Shown: positions 43,265-50,369 of the stretch, piece after piece | Position numbering within the stretch: position 1 is the first letter of the stretch | Layout: each line of letters starts with the position of its first letter | Source: Pseudofrankia saprophytica | GTDB taxonomy: Bacteria; Actinomycetota; Actinomycetes; Frankiales; Frankiaceae | Length of the DNA: 64,000 bases | Reading direction: 5' to 3' | Assembly (NCBI RefSeq): GCF_000235425.2 | Contig: NZ_KI912266.1 | Span: forward strand, 7,432,720 to 7,496,719 | The notes under the pieces: generated by a model | What the model saw: only the letters and a program-made list of their open reading frames with translations | What the model was told of the DNA's origin: nothing | Databases searched by the model: none | Made by a program: the position numbers and the translations under genes

Positions 43265-44226
43265 GCACCGCCCAGCTCTCGATCCGTTACCTGGCGCTGG
43301 CGCCGGCGGACCCCGGCTCGTGGCGCCCGCTGCTCAGCCGGGTAGTCGCCGCCGACCGGGCCGGCATCGACCGGGTGGTGCTCTCCGGTGAGCACGTCGT
43401 CTTCGGCGAGCACATGGAGAACTACGCGCGGCCCGAGATCGGCGGCCGCGTCGGCGGCGGGCAGCCGACGGGGCCGGACGGCCACTTCCTCGAGCCGATG
43501 ACGACCATGTCGTTCCTGGCCGGGATGACGTCGCGGGTGCGGCTCACCAACAGCATCCTGCTCGCCGCGCTGCGCAGGCCGGTCGTGCTGGCCAAGAGCG
43601 CCGCCACGCTGGACGTGCTCTCCGGCGGCCGGCTCGACCTCGGTGTCGGCATCGGCTGGCAGCGCGAGGAGTACGAGGCCGCCGGGCTGGAGTTCTCCCG
43701 GCGCGGCCGGCTGCTCGACCACACCCTCGAGGTCTGCCAGCTGCTGTGGCGGGAGCCCCGGGCCAGCTACCACTCCCCCGAGTTGTCCTTCGAGAACATC
43801 CATCTCAACCCGAAGCCGGTCCAGCCGGGCGGCGTGCCGATCTGGGTCAGCGGAACGGTCAACCCCGGCGCGATGCGCCGCCTCGCCCGGTTCGGCGCCG
43901 GCTGGATCCCGTGGGGGCCGGCGTCCGACCGCGCCGCCGACCTGGTCGAGACGATCCCCCGGATGCGCGACGCCGTCGCCGCACACGGCCGCGACCCGCT
44001 GGAGCTCGGGATCGCCGGCAAGCTCGCGAACGTGCCCGGCCCGGACGGGACGCCGGAGCTGGGCGCGACGATGGACGGTCTCGCGGCACTGCTCGCGGCC
44101 GGGGTCACCGACGTGCGCCTCCAGCTGCCAGTGCCGGATGACACAGCCGCGGCGGAGGACTACCTCACCCCGTGGGTAAGTAGGTTTCGGGAGATGACCG
44201 GCGCCGTCCGGGCCGGGATCGGCTGA
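43261..44226 (+). CDS. LLM-class F420-dependent oxidoreductase
   Basis: A 321-residue luciferase-superfamily protein. DRVVLSGEHVVFGEH, TNSILLAALRRPVVLAKSAATLDVLSGGR and LGVGIGWQREEYEAAG are the usual TIGR03619-type pattern. The ATG overlaps the aldehyde dehydrogenase stop. F420 or FMN use cannot be separated by eye, but the group is mostly F420-linked in actinobacteria. It may reduce a double bond or act as a monooxygenase in the same pathway. Confidence 0.87.
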   Translation: MSTAQLSIRYLALAPADPGSWRPLLSRVVAADRAGIDRVVLSGEHVVFGEHMENYARPEIGGRVGGGQPTGPDGHFLEPMTTMSFLAGMTSRVRLTNSILLAALRRPVVLAKSAATLDVLSGGRLDLGVGIGWQREEYEAAGLEFSRRGRLLDHTLEVCQLLWREPRASYHSPELSFENIHLNPKPVQPGGVPIWVSGTVNPGAMRRLARFGAGWIPWGPASDRAADLVETIPRMRDAVAAHGRDPLELGIAGKLANVPGPDGTPELGATMDGLAALLAAGVTDVRLQLPVPDDTAAAEDYLTPWVSRFREMTGAVRAGIG

Positions 44227-44242
44227 ACGGAAGGTGACCGCC

Positions 44243-45220
44243 GTGACCGTCGACTCCTCACCACAGGCGACGCCCCCCGACTCCGGCCAGTCCTACCGGT
44301 GCGCTCCCTGGACCCAGGCACAGGGAGCGGACCCGATCGGCTCGGCGCTCACCTGCGACCTGTTCGTCCTGATCGAGACGCCGCCGCCGTGGCCGCACGA
44401 CATCGGCGAGCTACCGATCTTCGCCGGGCTGGCCCGGCGGGGACTGCCACCGGCCAGGCTGCTCGCCGTGCGCCCGTCGATCGACGGGCAGCCGGCCGGC
44501 CTGCCCGCGCGGCTCGCGGCGGGCGCGGGCGCCGGGGTGGGTGTGACGATCTGGCGACGTTCCCCGACGGGCGGCTTCACCGGCACCGACCACGTAGTCC
44601 CTGCCGGGGACGTCGTCGACCAGATCGCCCGGCTCGTCGAGGCACCGGACGGGCGGGGCCGGCCCGCGCCGCCGGAGGTGCTGATCTGCGGGCACGGCAC
44701 GCGGGACACCTGCTGCGGCCGGCTCGGCACTCGGCTCGCCCTGGAGGAGACCGGCGCGTGGCCGGACGTGCGCGTCCGCCGCTGCAGCCACACCGGCGGC
44801 CACCGCTTCGCCCCCACCGGCTTCACCCTGCCCGACGGGCTGGCGTGGGGATTTCTCGACGCCGACGTGCTCGACACGATCGTCCGCCGGGCCGGCAGGC
44901 CGCCGCTGAGCGGCCACTATCGCGGCACCACCGCCCTCGGGATGTGGGGCCAGGTGGCCGAACGCGAGCTCTTCGAACGCTTCGGCTGGGCCTGGCTGGA
45001 CCACCGGCTCACCTCGGCGAGCACCGACCCGGCGCCCGACGGCCGCTCGGCCACCGTCGACCTGGCCTGGGACGGCCCGTCCGGTCCTGGGCGCGCGACC
45101 GCGACGGTCGAGGTCGCCCGCGACCTCCCGGTCCTCGTCTGCGGCGAGCCTCCCGAGAACGCGAGGAAGAGCGCCCCGGACCTGGCTCTGCGTTCCTTCG
45201 CCATCGGCGGGGGCGGCTGA
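44243..45220 (+). CDS. Sucrase/ferredoxin-like family protein (thioredoxin-like)
   Basis: A 325-residue protein of the Suc_Fer-like family with a thioredoxin-like [2Fe-2S] fold. LICGHGTRDTCCGRLG holds the vicinal cysteines and RRCSHTGGHRFAPTGFTLPDG the later Cys/His segment. GTG 44243 has GGAAGG 8 nt upstream; the GTG at 44234 overlaps that site. Despite the name, no sucrase activity is expected; redox or cluster binding is likely. It may be cotranscribed with the preceding genes (16-nt gap). Confidence 0.8.
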   Translation: MTVDSSPQATPPDSGQSYRCAPWTQAQGADPIGSALTCDLFVLIETPPPWPHDIGELPIFAGLARRGLPPARLLAVRPSIDGQPAGLPARLAAGAGAGVGVTIWRRSPTGGFTGTDHVVPAGDVVDQIARLVEAPDGRGRPAPPEVLICGHGTRDTCCGRLGTRLALEETGAWPDVRVRRCSHTGGHRFAPTGFTLPDGLAWGFLDADVLDTIVRRAGRPPLSGHYRGTTALGMWGQVAERELFERFGWAWLDHRLTSASTDPAPDGRSATVDLAWDGPSGPGRATATVEVARDLPVLVCGEPPENARKSAPDLALRSFAIGGGG

Positions 45221-45254
45221 GCCGTCGCGCTGGCTGTGGCAGTGGTCTGGGGGC

Positions 45255-45929
45255 CTACTCGCGGCTGACGGGGCGGTCGGCGCCCGGGGTGACCAGGCCG
45301 GTCTGGTAGGCCAGGACGACCACCTGGACGCGGTCTCGCAGGTTCAGCTTCTGCAGGACGTGGGTGACGTGCGTCTTGACGGTTCCCTCGCCGATGAAGA
45401 GCTCCCGGCCGATCTCCGCGTTGGACCGACCGAGGGCGATCAGGCGGAAGACGTCCCGTTCGCGCGACGTCAGGTCGGTCAGCTCCGGCGGGGGCGTGGG
45501 GCGAGGGATGCGGACGAACTGGCTGATCACCCGTCTCGTGACGGTCGGCGACAGCAGCGCGTCGCCGGTCGCCACGGTGCGGATCGCGGCGATGAGTTGC
45601 TCCGGTGGGTCGTCCTTGAGGACGAAGCCGCTGGCCCCGGAGCGGAGCGCCTCGTAGACGTACTCGTCGAGGTCGAACGTCGTGAGAATCAGGACGCGCG
45701 CTGACCCGTTCGCCGCGAGGATCTGCTGGGTGGCGTGCAGGCCGTCGAGCTCGGGCATCCGGATGTCCATCAGGATGACCGTCGGGTCACAGCGGGCCGC
45801 CAGCCGCACCGCCTCCCGGCCGTTGCTCGCCTCGGCGACGACCTCGATGTCCGGCTCGCGGGCGAGCAGCATGCGAAAGCCCGCGCGGATCATGGACTGG
45901 TCGTCGGCTACGAGTACTCGGATGGTCAT
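45255..45929 (-). CDS. NarL/FixJ-type response regulator
   Basis: A 224-residue two-component regulator. The receiver domain has Asp9-Asp10, phospho-acceptor Asp55 (VILMDIRMPELDG), a Thr (ILTTFD) and a Lys (FVLKDD). The LuxR HTH is in LTSRERDVFRLIALGRSNAEIGRELFIGEGTVKTHV. The ATG overlaps the kinase stop (ATGA), so it is made with its cognate kinase. Targets are unknown; the divergent CPBP protease gene is a candidate. Confidence 0.95.
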   Translation of the reverse strand: MTIRVLVADDQSMIRAGFRMLLAREPDIEVVAEASNGREAVRLAARCDPTVILMDIRMPELDGLHATQQILAANGSARVLILTTFDLDEYVYEALRSGASGFVLKDDPPEQLIAAIRTVATGDALLSPTVTRRVISQFVRIPRPTPPPELTDLTSRERDVFRLIALGRSNAEIGRELFIGEGTVKTHVTHVLQKLNLRDRVQVVVLAYQTGLVTPGADRPVSRE

Positions 45930-47296
45930 CGCCCACCGCCAGCGGAACCGTTGAGATCGGCGAGATCTGCGAGATCTGCGAAGTCGGCGCGGCCGGCGAA
46001 GTCGGCGCGGCCGGCCACGCCGGAACCGGTGCCCGGCGGGAGCGGCAGGCGCGTCCGCAGCAGGAAGCCCCCGCCGGGAGCCGGACCCGCGGTCATCTCG
46101 CCGCCGTAGATCTTCACCCGCTCCCGGATGCCGACCAGGCCATAGCCGATGCTGTCGCCCGGCGATCCGCCGTGCCCGTCGTCGCTGACGTCGATCGACA
46201 GCTGGCCCGGCTCGAAGCGGATCAGGACCTCGGCATGGCTGGCGCGCGCGTGCTTGAGGGCGTTCGTGAGCCCTTCCTGGATGATCCGGTAGGCGGAGAG
46301 ATCGAGCGCCGGTGGCAGCTCGCCGCGCTCGCCCTCGACCCGTAGCCGCACCGGCAGGCCCGCGTGGCGGAAGTCGGCCGTCAGGAGCTCCAGGTTGCCA
46401 AGCCCCGGCTGGGGCGAAAGGTCGGGGTGCTCGTCGTCGCGGCGCAACGCGCCGAGCAGGCGACGCATGTCGCCCAGCGCCGTCCGGCCGGTCCGTTCCA
46501 CACCGCGCAGCGCTTCCTTCTCCTCCTGGAACGCGTCGGGCAGGCCGTGGCGGACGGCACCGGACTGCAGCACGATCACGCTGACCGCGTGGGCGACGAC
46601 GTCGTGCAGCTCGCGCGCGATCCGGGCACGTTCCTCCGCCACGGCGACCCGAGCCCCGGCGGCGCGCTCACGTTCGGCCAGCAGGGCTCGTTCCTCGGCC
46701 GCGGCCGCCTGCGCGGTGCGCTCGCGCAGCGCGAAGCCGGCGAGCCAGGCGATCGCGAACAGCGCGGGCGTGAAGACGAAGTTGTCGGTGTCATGGGCTG
46801 GGTCGTTGGAGACGATGATCTCCGTGCCGGCGAGGACGACGGCGAGACCGATGCCGGCCTGCCGGCTGTCCGCGAGCTGCCCCAGCAGCAGGGACGCGAC
46901 CATTCCCGCCGCGAACACGCCCGCGCTGGCGGTGACGAGGGACCCGTCGACGAACGAGAACGCGCCCGCCAGCAGGAAGACCAGCACTGGCGCCGCGAAC
47001 CGCCAGCCGCTCGCGCCGCCAGAGCCGGCCACCTCTGGACTACCCGAATCGATCACCGCCGAACCAGCCCGGCCCGAGTCGCCGCGACCTGGCCAACCGC
47101 TCCGGACATGACGGCCGAGCAGCGGTATCACGACGAGGACCGTCGCGGGCACGGCGAACCAGCGGGACGCCTGCTCGTCGGCGGGGTCCCGCCACCAGGC
47201 GGCGTCGAGAGCGCCCTCAACCGCGGCGACCACGATGAGCAGGTCCAGACCGTGGCTACGGACGAACCACCGCGCGAACGACCACAGGCGCTTCAC
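45926..47296 (-). CDS. Sensor histidine kinase (HisKA_3, NarX/DesK-like)
   Basis: A 456-residue membrane kinase. About four to six hydrophobic segments lie in the first 190 residues, with a loop rich in Gly/Ser at 70-98. The dimerisation helix has ERARIARELHDVVAHAVSV with His231 as phosphorylation site; the ATPase has NALKHA and DDGHGG. The C-terminus ends in tandem GRADF/ADLADL repeats from short DNA repeats (45957-46017). The stop overlaps the response regulator start. It diverges from the CPBP protease at 47460. Confidence 0.93.
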   Translation of the reverse strand: MKRLWSFARWFVRSHGLDLLIVVAAVEGALDAAWWRDPADEQASRWFAVPATVLVVIPLLGRHVRSGWPGRGDSGRAGSAVIDSGSPEVAGSGGASGWRFAAPVLVFLLAGAFSFVDGSLVTASAGVFAAGMVASLLLGQLADSRQAGIGLAVVLAGTEIIVSNDPAHDTDNFVFTPALFAIAWLAGFALRERTAQAAAAEERALLAERERAAGARVAVAEERARIARELHDVVAHAVSVIVLQSGAVRHGLPDAFQEEKEALRGVERTGRTALGDMRRLLGALRRDDEHPDLSPQPGLGNLELLTADFRHAGLPVRLRVEGERGELPPALDLSAYRIIQEGLTNALKHARASHAEVLIRFEPGQLSIDVSDDGHGGSPGDSIGYGLVGIRERVKIYGGEMTAGPAPGGGFLLRTRLPLPPGTGSGVAGRADFAGRADFADLADLADLNGSAGGGR

Positions 47297-47459
47297 GCGT
47301 CGAACATAGCGCCCTTTAGGGCTCCTCGCCTCCGACCAAAGTAAGAGGCGGCTCCCCCTGGGGTAGGAACGTCAATGTTCCCTTGGCTCGATGACATCGC
47401 CTTGTCGCGTCCATAACGTCGTATTCGGCATCACGACCAGACGACCGAAAGGATCGGCG

Positions 47460-48272
47460 ATGACCGCCATGACATCGAGCGCGGCCGGAGAAAGATTGAC
47501 TGCGCGTACCACCGACGAAAACGCCGCGGAACGTGGCCAGCCGCCGCAGTATTCGCTTCGCCAGATCGGCGCGGTCTGGGCGGCGGCCGCGTTGCCGATG
47601 GCATTTCTGTCCTGGGTGGCCACTCCCTGGCTCGCGCACCGGCTCGATGGGCCCGCGCCGCTGGCCCGCGCCCTCCTGCTCTGCATGACGATGGGCCTGG
47701 TCTGGCAGTTCCTGCTCGTCGTCATCCTGGTCGCCAGGGAGCAGCGGTCCCTGCGGTGGTCCCGCGTGCGGGACGTGTTGTGGCTGCGTGCCCCGCGCGG
47801 CACGCGCACGGAACGTCGCGGCGGGCGGCTCTGGCTCGTGCTCGTTCCATGCCTGCTGCTCTTCGCGGCCGAGGAGTTCCTGCCCATGGCGCCGTATCCG
47901 GCGAATCGCGACATGGGGACGTTCCTCGACTCGCCCGCCGGCCAGCAGCTCTTCTCCGGATCATGGAGCTGGTTCGCCCTGGTCGTGGCGCTCGCCGTCT
48001 TCAACACGGTGCTGGGTGAGGAGCTGTTGTTCCGAGGTCTGCTGCTGCCCCGCATGAACGGCGTCTTCGGCCGGCGTGACTGGGTCGCGAACGGCGTCCT
48101 GTTCGCCACCTACCACCTGCACATGCCGTGGGCCATCTCCAGCGCGCTGTTCGACACGTTCGCTCTCTCCTACCCGGCGAAACGCTACCGCAGCGCCCTC
48201 ATCGGCATCGCCGTCCACAGCTCCCAGAGCATCGTCATCATCGCGGCGACGCTCGCGGTCGTCCTGAGATAG
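47460..48272 (+). CDS. CPBP-family intramembrane metalloprotease
   Basis: A 270-residue multi-spanning membrane protein of the CAAX protease/bacteriocin-processing (Abi) family. The motif EELLFRG is at about 187-193, YHLHMPW supplies the second-motif His and HSSQS the third. About six hydrophobic segments are visible. ATG 47460 has AAAGGA 6 nt upstream. Members are implicated in membrane protein processing or bacteriocin immunity. The 163-bp divergent region to the kinase shows a weak ACGTC palindrome and no clear operator. Confidence 0.87.
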   Translation: MTAMTSSAAGERLTARTTDENAAERGQPPQYSLRQIGAVWAAAALPMAFLSWVATPWLAHRLDGPAPLARALLLCMTMGLVWQFLLVVILVAREQRSLRWSRVRDVLWLRAPRGTRTERRGGRLWLVLVPCLLLFAAEEFLPMAPYPANRDMGTFLDSPAGQQLFSGSWSWFALVVALAVFNTVLGEELLFRGLLLPRMNGVFGRRDWVANGVLFATYHLHMPWAISSALFDTFALSYPAKRYRSALIGIAVHSSQSIVIIAATLAVVLR

Positions 48273-48406
48273 CCCGCCCGAAACGAGCGCGGAGGTCGAC
48301 GAGAAATGACGGAAACACCGCCGCCGCCCAGCAGGGACTCGCGCCTACCTCGTCGCACCACCTCGCCCACGTATCGCCGCCGCTCCCAGCTTGGAATGAC
48401 GCCACG

Positions 48407-48658
48407 ATGAATCCACTGGCCCTGCTCGCGCCCGACTCCGCGATCATTTTCGGACAGAACATCGCGCGGTTCGTCCTCGCCGTCCTGACCGTGACGCTGG
48501 GCAGCGTGGCGGCGGTGTTCGGCATCGACGACCCACGCTGGTCGGCCGGAGGCCCGTCCCTCGCCCTGAACCGGCTGACGGCCGGCTCGGTCCCCGGGGG
48601 AACCGGCTCCGCTCTCGTCTGGTGCGTCCTGTTGGCCGTGCTCCTCCGTGCCACGGCG
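48407..48658 (+). pseudogene. Possible truncated membrane-protein gene
   Basis: From ATG 48407 the frame encodes MNPLALLAPDSAIIFGQNIA and continues with two hydrophobic stretches, with strongly GC-biased third positions until about 48660. Beyond that it runs antisense into the methyltransferase without a stop of its own until 49483. This looks like the 5' part of a gene whose end was lost. I do not recognise the family. The remaining bases of 48273-48406 show no gene. Confidence 0.35.
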
Positions 48659-49510
48659 CTACGGCTGCCCCGCCTGTGCGTGGGCGACGACCAGCCAGCA
48701 CGCCGCGGTGTACCGGATCTCCGTGCCCCGCTGGTAGGGGTCGAAGGCGGGGCGGACAGTCTCGACGACCTGGGCGCGGGTCCGCTCGTCGACCCCCTGA
48801 AGCGCCCGGCCGACGGGACCGAGCAGGGTGAGGTAGCGAACCAGCTCCGTTTCCGGCAGCGCGACCTCCACGTCGATCGGCTGGATGTCGATGCCGGTCC
48901 AGCCGCCCTCGTCGAGGAAATCGCGGACCCGGTCCTCCCGCGCGAGGGCGAACTGGCCGGGCGCGTCCGGGTCGCGGGGCGCCAGGTGTGGCAGGAGCGG
49001 CGCCGCGGCCCGCTCGGCCGTCGTCTGGAACGGATTCTCGCCGGGGCTCCGCCAGGTGATGAACCGGATCGTTGCGGTGTCCGTCCCGGCCCGCCGCAGG
49101 TTCGCGAAGGCTCGGGGGAAGTCGTCGAAGAACATGACGCCGAAGCGGGAGACGAGCAGCTCGAAGCCGGCCGGTTCGAAAGCGTGCGTGGCGGCGTCGG
49201 CGCGGACGAAGCCGGCCGACACACCCGCCCGTTCGATCCGCGCCCGGGCGGCCGCGATCATCGGCTCCGAGACGTCGACGCCCACGCAACGTCCCGCCGG
49301 GCCCGCCCGCCGCGCGGCGGCGAGGGTCGTCGCGCCCGTACCGCAGCCGACATCGAGCACGCTGGAGCCGGGAACCACCGCCTCCGCGAGCAGGTCCTCG
49401 AACGGCCGGTACATCTCGTCGATCAGGTCCTGCACCACCGTCCAGCCACGCGCGGCGGCGCCATTCCAGAGGGTCTCCTGTGAGTCATCGCGCCCAGGTG
49501 CGACTTCCAT
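48659..49510 (-). CDS. SAM-dependent methyltransferase
   Basis: A 283-residue class I methyltransferase. Motif I is VLDVGCGTGA (51-60), followed by CVGVDVSEPMI and VRADAATHAF. The later part FFDDFPRAFANLRR and FITWRSPGENPF is typical of the UbiE/methyltransferase-11 group. ATG 49510 has GGAG 6 nt upstream and the gene overlaps the MerR gene 3' end by 26 nt. The substrate is unknown; regulation by the MerR protein encoded upstream is likely. Confidence 0.87.
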   Translation of the reverse strand: MEVAPGRDDSQETLWNGAAARGWTVVQDLIDEMYRPFEDLLAEAVVPGSSVLDVGCGTGATTLAAARRAGPAGRCVGVDVSEPMIAAARARIERAGVSAGFVRADAATHAFEPAGFELLVSRFGVMFFDDFPRAFANLRRAGTDTATIRFITWRSPGENPFQTTAERAAAPLLPHLAPRDPDAPGQFALAREDRVRDFLDEGGWTGIDIQPIDVEVALPETELVRYLTLLGPVGRALQGVDERTRAQVVETVRPAFDPYQRGTEIRYTAACWLVVAHAQAGQP

Positions 49511-50228
49511 GGCCGTCTCCATCCTCTGGCCGCAGGTCACCGAAACCGTAACCGGGAGCCAGGCCGAGGCGGACGAGCAGATCGAGCAGGGGAACCGCGG
49601 CCGCCGCGATGGCGTCGAGCTCGTCGGCGTCCGGCGTCCGGGCGGCGGCACCCAGGACGAGCGTGACAGTGTCACCCAGCCGGATGGCTGGCACGGCGGT
49701 CGCCGCGCCCGCGCCCGCGGGTCCGGGTCCGGGTCCGGGCGCGGGACCGGGCGCTGACGCTGACGCGGCGACCGACGTGGGCGGCCGCGCCGCCGGGCGC
49801 CTCGGCGCGCCGCGCTTCCAGAACTCGGCGGGCGCCGCCGCGGGCGGGACGGCCATGGACGCGCGGACGGGACGCGGCGCTCCGACCAGCTCCGTGAGCT
49901 GAGGGTCGGACGCGCCGAGCAGTCGCTGCTGGATCTCTGCGAGCGACCGCCCCTCGGACTGAAGCTTCTTGATCGCGGCGAGTTGGAGCACGTGCCGAGG
50001 GCCGTAGAGGGCGACGCGGCCACGAGTGGCGACCGGCCGGTCGACCAGGCCGATCGTGGCGTACCAGCGGACGGTCCGCTCGGTCGGCAGCTCGCCGACG
50101 CGGCCACTGCTCTGGCCCTCGTAGTTGCCGGCGAGCAGCGCCGCCACCCGGCTGGGGAGCTCCCCGAGGGTCCACGGACCGGCGTCCGCGTACTCCCCCG
50201 CGGCCTCGACGTCAGGGTCCACAGTCAT
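49485..50228 (-). CDS. MerR-family transcriptional regulator
   Basis: A 247-residue regulator. The winged HTH is in WTLGELPSRVAALL and TERTVRWYATIGLVDRP with LYGPRHVLQLAAIKKLQSEGRSLAEIQQRL. The middle is a Pro/Gly/Ala-rich linker (about 140-175) and the C-terminal part has no Cys-rich metal site, so it is not a metal sensor of the classical kind. ATG 50228 is preceded by AGGGA. It is divergent from the VIT/VWA gene across a 35-bp perfect inverted repeat that is probably its own operator. Confidence 0.87.
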   Translation of the reverse strand: MTVDPDVEAAGEYADAGPWTLGELPSRVAALLAGNYEGQSSGRVGELPTERTVRWYATIGLVDRPVATRGRVALYGPRHVLQLAAIKKLQSEGRSLAEIQQRLLGASDPQLTELVGAPRPVRASMAVPPAAAPAEFWKRGAPRRPAARPPTSVAASASAPGPAPGPGPGPAGAGAATAVPAIRLGDTVTLVLGAAARTPDADELDAIAAAAVPLLDLLVRLGLAPGYGFGDLRPEDGDGHGSRTWAR

Positions 50229-50265
50229 GATCCCTGCTCGACATCCCTGCGCGACCTCATGTGGC

Positions 50266-50300
50266 CATCTTGACAGTGTCATCGTGACACTGTCAAGATG
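50266..50300. promoter_or_regulatory. 35-bp perfect inverted repeat in the MerR / VIT-VWA promoter
   Basis: Arms CATCTTGACAGTGTCA (50266-50281) and its exact complement (50285-50300) flank TCG. Each arm includes TTGACA, a -35-like hexamer, one for each direction. The short TGACAGTGTCA is itself palindromic and recurs at about 49665 inside the MerR gene. Confidence 0.7.
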
Positions 50301-50369
50301 ACAGGGCACGCCGGGAACGCCGCTCGTCGGGTCGAGTGGTCGCGGACAGGCGGCGGAGGAAGGGGAACG

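Noticed and set aside
44243-45220. Sucrase annotation
   Set aside because: The family name is historical; the Cys/His pattern is that of a thioredoxin-like ferredoxin and no glycosidase motif exists.
47380-47460. Possible fourth copy of the convergent palindrome family
   Set aside because: Only a weak TCGT.ATTCGG resemblance and it lies in a divergent, not convergent, region.
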